Below, piece after piece: positions 1 through 6,419 of a stretch of 13,995 bases of DNA (the stretch's first letter is position 1; the number at the start of each line of letters is the position of its first letter). The DNA is from Paracoccaceae bacterium (lineage in GTDB: Bacteria; Pseudomonadota; Alphaproteobacteria; Rhodobacterales; Rhodobacteraceae), in assembly GCA_026982275.1 (NCBI GenBank), contig JALSHK010000321.1, forward strand, positions 1 through 13,995, given 5' to 3'. The position numbers and the translations under genes are program-made. The notes under the pieces were generated by a model. It did not search any database. It saw only the letters and a program-made list of their open reading frames with translations, and was not told the DNA's origin.

Positions 1-132
1 GTTTTGCGGCACTGATAGCTTGACGATCGTGACCGAAAAGGTCATCGCGATCAATCCGCCCAATATAAGGCCCACCGCCATATTACGGCCTTTGCGTCGC
101 GTATGTATTTCGTGTTCCGGGTGTATAGACAT
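1..132 (-). CDS. Small single-span membrane protein of the cytochrome c oxidase operon (partial, cut by window edge)
   Basis: A minus-strand frame opens with ATG at 130-132 and runs in frame off the window start, giving 44 residues with no stop. The N-terminus is polar and basic (MSIHPEHEIHTRRKGRN), followed by one hydrophobic segment at about residues 18-37, so it looks like a small protein with its N-terminus in the cytoplasm and one membrane span. The start lies 2 bp after the ctaB stop (TAAACATG), so it is read with the coxB-ctaB operon. Rhodobacterales commonly carry a short protein of this build, with a HxxRRKGRN-like basic stretch before one span, between ctaB and the copper chaperone gene ctaG; it is often annotated as CoxF or a small oxidase assembly protein. 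The identification rests on position and build, not on a functional motif. The C-terminus is not visible. Confidence 0.75.
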   Translation of the reverse strand, partial: MSIHPEHEIHTRRKGRNMAVGLILGGLIAMTFSVTIVKLSVPQN

Positions 133-134
133 GT

Positions 135-1088
135 TTAAAACCATAATGGAAGCGCACCGACCGAAAGGTCAAAAGCCCGCAAGGTGGACTCTACCAGCAG
201 CATCAGAAAATGCAGAAATAGGTAGATGATGGTAAAGGCGAAAAACCGTTTTTCGGCGCGAAAATCATCCGCATCCCGATCCGCCTCTTGCCGCTTCAGC
301 AGCACAAATGCGCCATAAAGCAAAACGGCATTCAAGACGATGGAAGCCGAAAAATAAACAAGGCCGCCGATCTGGGTGAAGCTCGGCGCAAGGGCAATGG
401 GAACCAGCAGCAGCGTATAGCCGAAAATATAGCGCCGTGTTATCCGCTCGCCGCGCATAACCGGCAGCATCGGCACACCGGCGGCCTTGTAATCCTCGTT
501 GCGCCAAAGGGCCAAAGCCCAGAAATGCGGCGGCGTCCAGATCAGGATCAGCGCCACCAGAAGGACTGGCTCGAGGCTGATGCTACCCGTTGCCACAATC
601 CAGCCGAGCAAGGGCGGAAACGCCCCAGCAGCTCCGCCAATTACAATATTTTGCGGGGTCAGCCGCTTTAGCCAGATCGAATAGATCACCACATAGAAAA
701 AGATCGTGAAGGCCAGCCAGGCCGCGGCCGCCAGATTGGCAAATATAGCCAGCATCATCACCGATAGCCCGGATAATGCCAGCCCGATCGCCAGCGCCTC
801 GCCCGGTTCCACGCGCCCCGACGGTATCGGGCGATCCTGCGTGCGCTTCATAATGGCATCGATATCCCGATCCCACCACATATTCAAAGCGCCCGAAGCG
901 CCCGCACCGATGGCAATACAAAGAATAGCCGAAATAGCGATCACCGGATGCACCGGCACCGGCGCCACGACCATGCCTACAAGCGCGGTAAACACCACCA
1001 GCCGCATTACGCGGGGCTTTAGCAGCTCCACATAATCGTGGAACTGCGTCTCGTATTCCCGAGAACCGATATGCGAGCTATCCGCCAT
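135..1088 (-). CDS. ctaB: Protoheme IX farnesyltransferase (heme o synthase)
   Basis: This membrane enzyme transfers a farnesyl group to protoheme to make heme o, the precursor of heme a needed by aa3-type oxidase. The 317-residue product is of usual family length. It carries the UbiA-family Asp-rich motif as N69-xxx-D73-xxx-D77 within ALNMWWDRDIDAIMKRT, followed by RTQDRPIPSG, which is diagnostic of CtaB/CyoE rather than other UbiA prenyltransferases. Several hydrophobic membrane segments follow, with a PPHFWALALWR loop that holds the second conserved motif region. Its ATG (1086-1088) directly abuts the coxB stop codon and its own stop is 2 bp before the next small membrane gene, so the three genes form one transcript. 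Nothing looks broken. The alternative symbol is cyoE, but the coxB neighbour favours ctaB. Confidence 0.95.
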   Translation of the reverse strand: MADSSHIGSREYETQFHDYVELLKPRVMRLVVFTALVGMVVAPVPVHPVIAISAILCIAIGAGASGALNMWWDRDIDAIMKRTQDRPIPSGRVEPGEALAIGLALSGLSVMMLAIFANLAAAAWLAFTIFFYVVIYSIWLKRLTPQNIVIGGAAGAFPPLLGWIVATGSISLEPVLLVALILIWTPPHFWALALWRNEDYKAAGVPMLPVMRGERITRRYIFGYTLLLVPIALAPSFTQIGGLVYFSASIVLNAVLLYGAFVLLKRQEADRDADDFRAEKRFFAFTIIYLFLHFLMLLVESTLRAFDLSVGALPLWF

Positions 1089-2024
1089 TTAGTTGGATGC
1101 CATTTGCGTTGGTGCTTCGATGCCGGCATATTCTTCCAGCGCGCCCGCCAGCCATTTATCATAGTTTTCCTGGCTGACCACCTTGATGACAATCGGCATA
1201 TAGGAGTGATTCACCCCGCATAGCTCGGAGCATTGCCCGAAATAGACACCGATATAATTTTCATCACTATCCGTGCCCGCTGCCACATCCAGCGGGTCCG
1301 CACCGACACGGAACCATGTTTCGTTCAGTCGGCCTACAATAGCATCCATCTTCACACCGAAAGCCGGCATGGCAAAAGCGTGGTTTACATCGCTGGCCGC
1401 AATTTGAACCCGCACAACAGCCCCGACCGGCACAACCATCGCCGTGTCGGCAGCCAGAAGAAATTCATCTTCGGAATATCCGTATTTTGCCAGCTCGGCC
1501 TTCACATCTTCGGTCAACCCGGGTTCGCCGGCTCCGATCATATAGCTGTCAAAAGCAAATCCGCTCTCGGGATATTCATAAGTCCAGTACCACTGGTTAC
1601 CCGTGACCTTCACCGTCAGGTCACTCTCGGGAATTTCCAGCTGCTTGAACAGGATGGGCAGGGAAAACGAACCAATCACAATCAGAATGATAATCGGCAC
1701 CAAAGTCCATACGATTTCTATCATGGTATGGTGGGTAAAGCTGGCCGGCTCTTTATTGGCGCGGCTGTTAAAGCGGATAATGACCCATATCAGCAGCAGC
1801 GTAACGAAAATTGTAATCGTGATGATGATATAATTGACCATGCCGTCCAGCCATTGCGCATCTCGCGCCAGCTCTGTGGCTGCGGGCTGGAAGCCCATGG
1901 CTCCCGCTGTGGGCTTGCCGATAGATTCGAGCCCCTCAAGCGCATCTTGCGCCATTGCCCCGCCTGCCAGCAAAACGCTGGTGATTACCGTTAGAAAACC
2001 CCTGAAAAGGTTAGTCATTCGCAT
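1089..2024 (-). CDS. coxB: Cytochrome c oxidase subunit II (aa3 type)
   Basis: Subunit II accepts electrons from cytochrome c through its dinuclear CuA centre. With the ATG at 2022-2024 the protein has 311 residues: a signal peptide (about 1-24, ending GGAMA), two membrane spans (about 62-84 and 101-125), then the periplasmic cupredoxin domain. The CuA ligands are all visible: H215 in SDVNHAF, then C265, E267, C269, H273 and M276 in the GQCSELCGVNHSYMP stretch. The aromatic patch for electron entry is QWYWTYEYP (about 144-152). Residues about 160-200 are an insertion typical of alphaproteobacterial subunit II. A longer TTG start at 2039 is possible, but ATG 2024 has a GGGGA Shine-Dalgarno 8 bases upstream and starts just before the signal peptide. 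It heads the leftward coxB-ctaB operon. An FNR-like box lies about 92 bp upstream. Confidence 0.95.
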   Translation of the reverse strand: MRMTNLFRGFLTVITSVLLAGGAMAQDALEGLESIGKPTAGAMGFQPAATELARDAQWLDGMVNYIIITITIFVTLLLIWVIIRFNSRANKEPASFTHHTMIEIVWTLVPIIILIVIGSFSLPILFKQLEIPESDLTVKVTGNQWYWTYEYPESGFAFDSYMIGAGEPGLTEDVKAELAKYGYSEDEFLLAADTAMVVPVGAVVRVQIAASDVNHAFAMPAFGVKMDAIVGRLNETWFRVGADPLDVAAGTDSDENYIGVYFGQCSELCGVNHSYMPIVIKVVSQENYDKWLAGALEEYAGIEAPTQMASN

Positions 2025-2385
2025 AGTTCTAGTCCCCAATCCATTCGCATATCTCTGCGATATCCGTTGTTACCCGCTTCTTTACCCTAAAGAGGTTCCG
2101 GTCTTAAAGTTGACCTAGATCAATCATATTACGGCGCAGATAACAAGATATTCGTTTGCGGCATTCAGCCGCGAAAAGTAAAAAACTGCGCTAACCGGCT
2201 TTTTATCCCGATTTATCGATAGTTTACCTCCAGTCGACATCTGCATACATGGTATTTTCGCTCGTATCGAAGTAAATTACAACTTTGTCTCTTGTTTTTT
2301 CTTGCGCTTGGCCATTTCTTCATCTAGCCCGTTGCCGTTTAGCCGGCCAAGCGCCATATTGGAAACAAATTTCCGGAGCTTTGAT
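2025..2385. other. Divergent intergenic region between coxB and tldD
   Basis: This 361-bp stretch must hold the promoters of both coxB (leftward) and tldD (rightward). Visible elements are an FNR-type palindrome at 2110-2123, listed separately, and a small hairpin with arms GCGGC (2158-2162) and GCCGC (2168-2172) around the loop ATTCA. I see no convincing sigma70 -35/-10 pair in either direction. No RNA gene is apparent. A 26-codon minus-strand frame (2277-2357) with a lysine-rich end has no ribosome site and was not called. Confidence 0.6.
2110..2123. promoter_or_regulatory. FNR/FnrL-type binding site upstream of coxB
   Basis: The sequence TTGACCTAGATCAA matches the FNR consensus TTGAT-N4-ATCAA at nine of ten defined bases. 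Its centre is about 92 bp upstream of the coxB ATG and 269 bp upstream of the tldD ATG, so coxB is the likelier target. In Rhodobacterales FnrL tunes terminal oxidase genes to oxygen; that this box does so here is inference. CRP/FNR-family relatives such as Dnr would recognise a similar site. Confidence 0.65.
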
Positions 2386-3807
2386 ATGCCAACCCCTGCT
2401 TTTCGCCCCTTTGATTCCTCGCTGGACCCCGATGCCGCCCTCGCTATGCTGCGAGATACCCTGCACGGCGGACAGGATGGCGAGATATTTCTGGAGCGGA
2501 AGCGCTCGGAGACCCTGGTTTTTGATGATGGCAACCTGAAAAACGCCAGCTTTGACGCGGGAGAGGGCTTTGGCTTACGCGCCATAAATGGCGAAACCGC
2601 CGCCTATGCGCACGCAAGCGAAATCTCCATGCCCTCGCTCGCCCGCGCCGCAGAAACCGCGCGCTTGGCCATTGGCACTGGCGGCAACACCCTTGCCCCC
2701 GCCCCGGCAAAAACCAACCAGAGCCTCTATACAGATGCCGACCCGATCACCGATGCCGCCTTTGCCCTCAAGGTCGAAACCTTAAAAGAGATCGACGATT
2801 TTGCCCGCACGCTAGATAGGCGCGTGGTTCAGGTCTCGGCCACGCTCGGGGCCTCGCTGCAAGAGGTGGAAATCCTGCGCCCCGAGGGCAATATCCTGCG
2901 CGATGTCCGCCCGATGACCGTGCTTTATATTTCGGTAACGGTTGAAAAAAACGGGCGGCGCGAAAGCGGAAGCCATGGCTCTGGCGGGCGCGCCAAAATC
3001 GGGCTGCTGCTGGATGCGGCGCATTGGAAATCCGCCACGCGGGAGGCGCTTCGAATCGCCCTGGTCAATCTGGAAGCCAAAGATGCACCAGCGGGCATCA
3101 TGGATGTGGCGCTCGGCAATGGCTGGCCCGGCATCCTGCTGCACGAGGCGATCGGCCACGGGCTGGAAGGCGATTTCAACCGCAAAGAAACCAGCGCCTT
3201 TGCGGGGCTGATGGGCAAACAGGTGGCCGCGAAAGGCGTGACCGTGGTGGATGACGGCACCATCCCCGACCGCCGTGGCTCGATCAGCTTTGACGATGAG
3301 GGCACCCCGAGCCAAAGGAATGTGCTTATCGAAGACGGGATCCTCGTGGGCTATATGCAAGACCGCCAGAATGCCCGCCTGATGGGGGTGCCCGCCACCG
3401 GCAACGGGCGGCGGCAATCCTATGCTCACGCCCCGATGCCGCGCATGACCAATACAGTGATGGAAAGCGGCAATGCGACACCGGAAGACGTAATAAAAGA
3501 GATCAAAGACGGCATATATGCGGTGAATTTCTCTGGCGGGCAGGTAGATATCACCAATGGCAAATTCGTATTCAGCTGCACCGAAGCCTATAAGGTGGAA
3601 AACGGCGAAATAAAATACCCCGTCAAGGGGGCCACCCTGATCGGCGACGGCCCGTCAGCGCTGCGCCAGGTCCGCGCCATCGGCAATGATAGCGCGATGG
3701 ATCCGGGCATCGGTTCTTGTGGCAAAGCGGGCCAAACGGTTCCGGTCGGGGTTGGTCAGCCCACCTTGCTGATCGGCGGTCTTACCGTTGGCGGATCCGC
3801 GAGGTAG
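2386..3807 (+). CDS. tldD: TldD zinc metalloprotease subunit
   Basis: TldD pairs with TldE (PmbA) to form a cytoplasmic protease that degrades unfolded peptides, matures microcin-type peptides and affects CcdA turnover. The 473-residue product is close to E. coli TldD (481). The zinc motif HEXXXH is present as H253-E-A-I-G-H258 in LLHEAIGHGLEGDF. C445 in GSCGKAGQ sits where the third zinc ligand is expected, with the same offset of nine from the E. coli numbering as the histidines. The start was placed at ATG 2386 because GGAG lies about 7 bp upstream and the protein then begins MPTPAFRPFD. An upstream in-frame ATG at 2302 adds 28 residues unlike the family. The gene stands alone, divergent from coxB and convergent with the paa regulator. 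The usual partner gene pmbA is not in the window. Confidence 0.95.
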   Translation: MPTPAFRPFDSSLDPDAALAMLRDTLHGGQDGEIFLERKRSETLVFDDGNLKNASFDAGEGFGLRAINGETAAYAHASEISMPSLARAAETARLAIGTGGNTLAPAPAKTNQSLYTDADPITDAAFALKVETLKEIDDFARTLDRRVVQVSATLGASLQEVEILRPEGNILRDVRPMTVLYISVTVEKNGRRESGSHGSGGRAKIGLLLDAAHWKSATREALRIALVNLEAKDAPAGIMDVALGNGWPGILLHEAIGHGLEGDFNRKETSAFAGLMGKQVAAKGVTVVDDGTIPDRRGSISFDDEGTPSQRNVLIEDGILVGYMQDRQNARLMGVPATGNGRRQSYAHAPMPRMTNTVMESGNATPEDVIKEIKDGIYAVNFSGGQVDITNGKFVFSCTEAYKVENGEIKYPVKGATLIGDGPSALRQVRAIGNDSAMDPGIGSCGKAGQTVPVGVGQPTLLIGGLTVGGSAR

Positions 3808-3820
3808 CAGCCAGCATATC

Positions 3821-3844
3821 GCATTTTGCCCAAGGGCAAAATGC
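3821..3844. terminator. Perfect hairpin between convergent genes, possible bidirectional terminator
   Basis: The arms GCATTTTGCCC (3821-3831) and GGGCAAAATGC (3834-3844) pair perfectly over 11 bp around the two-base spacer AA. The hairpin begins 14 bp after the tldD stop and would be transcribed from either side. There is no run of T after the stem; the T run lies inside the arm. It may be a bidirectional terminator or a dispersed intergenic repeat unit. Confidence 0.5.
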
Positions 3845-3939
3845 ACCATGGCCTCGGCTTCGCCTCGGCGGCCCTTGCCGACAAGCTTCGCCATATTTCA
3901 TTCTTTTTTCAAATAACCGAAAAGCATCCAAAGGCACCG

Positions 3940-3955
3940 CCGCATCCGTGCGGCG
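3940..3955. terminator. Hairpin downstream of the TetR gene
   Basis: Arms GCCGCA (3940-3945) and TGCGGC (3950-3955) enclose a TCCG loop. The hairpin lies about 50 bp beyond the stop of the leftward TetR gene. Read leftward it is followed by a moderately T-rich stretch containing GCCTTTGG and GCTTTTCGG, so it could end the paaI-paaK-tetR transcript. The T run is not clean. Confidence 0.4.
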
Positions 3956-4003
3956 CGCAATCCACGCCGACAAAGCCATGCGCCCTCAGCCGCGCCGCCA
4001 AGG

Positions 4004-4585
4004 TCAGACCCCGCTCACCCCGCGCAAAAACAGATCCGCCACCATTTCCGCATATTGCCGCCGGTCTCCCTCGCTGCCGTTCCGGTTCCACATAAAATAC
4101 CAATTCGTCATACCGAACAACGACATGGTAACCCCGTGCAGCCTGGCCTCCGGCAATTCCGGAGCCACCTCGCGGATCGCCGCCGACACCTTCTTGATCA
4201 GCCGCCGCTGGATATCATTGATCCCCGCCTGCTGTGCCTTGGTCAGCACATCGCGGCTGTTGATCAATATCCGGTGCAGATCATCCGCCCCCTCATAGGC
4301 CAGCAAAATCTCCAGCACCACAGCGCGCAGATAGGCCTCGGGCGCTTGCGGCTTCACGCCGTCCACCACCGTATTCAGCCCTTCCAGATGGCATTCCAGA
4401 ATGTCAAACAGCAGCTCGGCCTTGCCGGCGTAATAGTGATAGATCAACGCCTTGGATATGCCGCACGCCTTGGCAATCGCGCTCATCGAGGCGCGATCCA
4501 CCCCCTGCGCCGCAAATATCCGCGCGGCTTCCATGCGGATCGCCACCCGCTTTTCATCATGGTCCTTGGCAATGGTCCGCGCCAT
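4004..4585 (-). CDS. TetR-family transcriptional regulator of the paa locus
   Basis: The 193-residue protein has an N-terminal TetR helix-turn-helix (about residues 32-51, MSAIAKACGISKALIYHYY) with the family signature GISKALIYHYYAGKAELL, and a helical ligand-binding C-terminus that I cannot assign to a ligand from sequence. Its ATG is 2 bp after the paaK stop, and an AAGGAG ribosome site overlaps that stop (ccccaaggagtagatATG), so it is co-transcribed with paaI and paaK. TetR-family regulators called PaaR repress phenylacetate genes in many proteobacteria and are relieved by phenylacetyl-CoA, the product of the neighbouring PaaK. Its place as the last gene of the divergent operon fits such a feedback repressor. 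A candidate operator is at 6380-6391. The ligand and target are inferred from context only. Confidence 0.85.
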   Translation of the reverse strand: MARTIAKDHDEKRVAIRMEAARIFAAQGVDRASMSAIAKACGISKALIYHYYAGKAELLFDILECHLEGLNTVVDGVKPQAPEAYLRAVVLEILLAYEGADDLHRILINSRDVLTKAQQAGINDIQRRLIKKVSAAIREVAPELPEARLHGVTMSLFGMTNWYFMWNRNGSEGDRRQYAEMVADLFLRGVSGV

Positions 4586-4587
4586 AT

Positions 4588-5898
4588 CTACTCCTTGGGG
4601 CGATTATCCACCACCCGCACCGCTTTCCCCTGTGAGCGCGCTACGGCCCCGGGCTCGGTGACATCTACCAGAGCCGAAACCCCGACGATAGACTTAATTT
4701 TCTTGCCCAGCGCGATAGCCGAAGCTGCGCGTTCCGCTTCGCTTGCGGCCTCCGGTTTCGCCTCCGCATGCACCACCATTTCATCCATCCGCCCATCGCG
4801 CTTAAGCTCGATCTGGAAATGCGCGGACAGGCTTTCCACCGCCATAATCTGCTCCTCTATCTGGGTCGGAAACACATTTACCCCGCGCAAGATAATCATA
4901 TCATCCGTGCGCCCAGTGATCTTTTCCATCCGCCGCATAGAGCGTGCCGAGCCGGGCAAAAGCCGCGTTAAATCCCGTGTGCGATAGCGGATAATCGGAA
5001 AGCCCTCTTTGGTGAGGGTGGTAAATACCAGCTCGCCCTGCTCCCCGTCCGCCACCACCTCTCCGGTTTCGGGATTGATGATTTCAGGGTAAAAGTGATC
5101 CTCCCAGATATGCAGCCCGTCCTTGGTTTCCACACATTCATTCGCCACCCCCGGTCCCATCACCTCGGAAAGCCCGTAAATATCCACCGCATGCATATCA
5201 AAGGCCGTCTCCACCTCGGCGCGCATGGCGTTTGTCCATGGCTCGGCCCCGAAGATGCCCACCTGAAGGCTGCTTTCGCGCGGATCACGGCCCTGCTTGC
5301 GGTATTCATCGAGAATAGAAAGCATGTAGCTTGGCGTCACCATAATGGTGCTGGCCTGAAAATCCTCGATCAGCCGCACTTGCCGGTTGGTCATGCCGCC
5401 CGATACCGGCACCACGGTGCAGCCCAGCCGTTCGGCGCCGTAATGGGCGCCCAAGCCGCCGGTAAACAGCCCGTAGCCATAGGCGATATGCACCACATCC
5501 CCCGCCCGCGTGCCCGAAGCGCGCATCGAGCGGGCCACCACATCGGCCCATGTGGAAATGTCGTTTTTGGTATATCCCACCACCGTGGGCTGGCCCGTGG
5601 TGCCGCTGGAGGCATGCACGCGGGTGATCTGCTCTCGCGGCACGGCAAACATGCCAAACGGGTAATTGTCGCGCAGATCCTGCTTTACCGTGAAGGGAAA
5701 TTTTGCGAGGTCAGCCAAGCTATGCAAATCATCGGGATGCACCCCCGCCGCATCGAATTTCGCCTTGTAAAACGGCACATTGTTATAGGCGTGGCTGAGC
5801 GACCATTTCATCCTCTTGAGCTGGAGCGCCTGAATTTCATCAAGCGACGCAATCTCGATCGGCTCCAGATCGCTGCGTTTCGGGGCCAGGTCTTTCAT
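4588..5898 (-). CDS. paaK: Phenylacetate-CoA ligase
   Basis: PaaK activates phenylacetate to phenylacetyl-CoA with ATP and CoA, the entry step of aerobic phenylacetate catabolism. The 436-residue length is that of the family. ANL-superfamily motifs are visible: the phosphate-binding loop SSGTTGQPT (97-105), the A5-like YGLSE (241-245), the ribose-binding aspartate D309 in YRTRDLTRLL, and the C-terminal domain hinge GRTDDMIILRGVNVFPTQIE (about 329-348), which is typical of phenylacetate-CoA ligases. The start codon overlaps the paaI stop (ATGA), and a GAGGAGAG ribosome site lies within the end of paaI, so the two genes are translationally coupled. The TetR gene follows after 2 bp. Nothing appears missing or degraded. 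A close relative acting on another aryl acid is possible but unlikely given paaI and paaZ beside it. Confidence 0.95.
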   Translation of the reverse strand: MKDLAPKRSDLEPIEIASLDEIQALQLKRMKWSLSHAYNNVPFYKAKFDAAGVHPDDLHSLADLAKFPFTVKQDLRDNYPFGMFAVPREQITRVHASSGTTGQPTVVGYTKNDISTWADVVARSMRASGTRAGDVVHIAYGYGLFTGGLGAHYGAERLGCTVVPVSGGMTNRQVRLIEDFQASTIMVTPSYMLSILDEYRKQGRDPRESSLQVGIFGAEPWTNAMRAEVETAFDMHAVDIYGLSEVMGPGVANECVETKDGLHIWEDHFYPEIINPETGEVVADGEQGELVFTTLTKEGFPIIRYRTRDLTRLLPGSARSMRRMEKITGRTDDMIILRGVNVFPTQIEEQIMAVESLSAHFQIELKRDGRMDEMVVHAEAKPEAASEAERAASAIALGKKIKSIVGVSALVDVTEPGAVARSQGKAVRVVDNRPKE

Positions 5899-6338
5899 GT
5901 ATCGCTCTCCTCGAAATGCTGGCCGCGGATGATCCTTGAACCGCCGCGAAATTCGGCGATCAATTCGCCCTTCTGGTTGGTGATGCGCACATCATAAATA
6001 CCCGAGCGCCCCGAGCGACTGCGCTCCACCGCATGGGCCGTCAGCACATCGTCCGCAAAAGCCGGCGCGATATAGGTCATGGAATTATGCTGCGCCACCG
6101 CCACCTGGTTATAGCTGTTACAGGCCAGTGCAAAGGCGCTATCGGCCAGCGCATAGCTCACCCCGCCATGGCAGGTTTTATGGCCGTTGCAATGGTGGGC
6201 TTCCAGCCGCATAGAAACCACCGCCTCCCCCGGCCCCACCTGTTCACAGCTCATGCCCAACCAGCGAGAGGCCTCATCCGCCGCCCACATGGCATCCCGT
6301 GAGCGCTCGGCCCGCTCTTGTGCAGAAATATCGGCCAT
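5895..6338 (-). CDS. paaI: PaaI hotdog-fold phenylacetyl-CoA thioesterase
   Basis: PaaI hydrolyses hydroxyphenylacetyl-CoA and phenylacetyl-CoA type esters and is thought to free CoA trapped in dead-end ring-hydroxylated products. The 147-residue protein is a single hotdog domain. The motif HCNGHKTCHGGVSYALADSAF contains the HGG turn (57-59) and D66, which matches the catalytic aspartate of E. coli PaaI (D61). The region CNSYNQVAVAQHNSMTYIAPA that follows is also typical. The ATG at 6336-6338 is preceded by a strong GGGAGGG ribosome site about 6 bp away. It is the first gene of the leftward paaI-paaK-tetR unit and its TGA overlaps the paaK ATG. The 81-bp gap upstream is shared with the divergent rightward operon. 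Confidence 0.92.
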   Translation of the reverse strand: MADISAQERAERSRDAMWAADEASRWLGMSCEQVGPGEAVVSMRLEAHHCNGHKTCHGGVSYALADSAFALACNSYNQVAVAQHNSMTYIAPAFADDVLTAHAVERSRSGRSGIYDVRITNQKGELIAEFRGGSRIIRGQHFEESDT

Positions 6339-6365
6339 TGCGGCCCTCCCCGATTGTTTTTTCCC

Positions 6366-6393
6366 ACTTTACATAAGCCGACCATGCGGTCAA
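6366..6393 (-). promoter_or_regulatory. Putative sigma70-type promoter of paaI-paaK-tetR
   Basis: On the minus strand, TTGACC (6393-6388) and TAAAGT (6371-6366) are spaced by 16 bp, a reasonable -35/-10 pair lying 28-55 bp upstream of the paaI start. The candidate TetR operator overlaps the -35 and the spacer. On the plus strand TTTACA (6368-6373) with a weak CAATAG (6391-6396) could serve the divergent genes. Both pairs are read by eye. Confidence 0.45.
6380..6391. promoter_or_regulatory. Candidate TetR (PaaR-like) operator in the divergent paa promoter
   Basis: The inverted repeat GACC-ATGC-GGTC (6380-6391), in the wider context CCGACCATGCGGTCAA, is the only clear palindrome in the 81-bp gap. 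Known PaaR sites of the TetR type have half-sites like ACCGACC/GGTCGGT, so the cores agree while the outer bases are degenerate. Its position inside both divergent promoter candidates suits a repressor. The link to the TetR gene at 4004-4585 is inference. Confidence 0.5.
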
Positions 6394-6419
6394 TAGTAAG
6401 CCTCGAAAAGGGAGCCACC

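Larger units (their letters stand above)
3808..4003. other. Convergent intergenic spacer between tldD and the TetR gene
   Basis: This 196-bp stretch holds a perfect hairpin (3821-3844) and a second hairpin (3940-3955), both listed separately. Between them is a direct repeat of CCTCGG (3852-3857 and 3863-3868) separated by CTTCG, inside a GGCC-flanked GC-rich block. No gene is supported. The reading frames that cross it are shadows or have no ribosome site. Confidence 0.6.

Noticed and set aside
148..166. ACCGACCGAAAGGTC, similar to TetR/PaaR half-sites, near the end of ctaB
   Set aside because: It lies inside the ctaB coding sequence, far from any paa promoter, and is probably chance.
2277..2357. 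A 26-codon minus-strand frame with a lysine-rich C-terminus (MAKRKKKQETKL) upstream of coxB
   Set aside because: It has no Shine-Dalgarno before its ATG, and that region is explained by the tldD leader. It may be a real micro-protein if conserved, but nothing here decides it.
2302..2385. Upstream in-frame ATG that would add 28 residues to TldD
   Set aside because: The added residues do not resemble the family N-terminus and no ribosome site precedes 2302, while GGAG sits correctly before the ATG at 2386.
4055..4987. Long plus-strand open frame of 310 codons opposite the TetR and paaK genes
   Set aside because: It is the antisense shadow of two clearly recognised genes; its composition is His/Arg/Pro-rich, without domains or a ribosome site.
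6318..6419. Upstream in-frame ATG extending the hydratase/dehydrogenase by 34 residues
   Set aside because: The extension would run through the start of paaI and the divergent promoter. ATG 6420 has a proper GGGAG and begins at the usual crotonase N-terminus.
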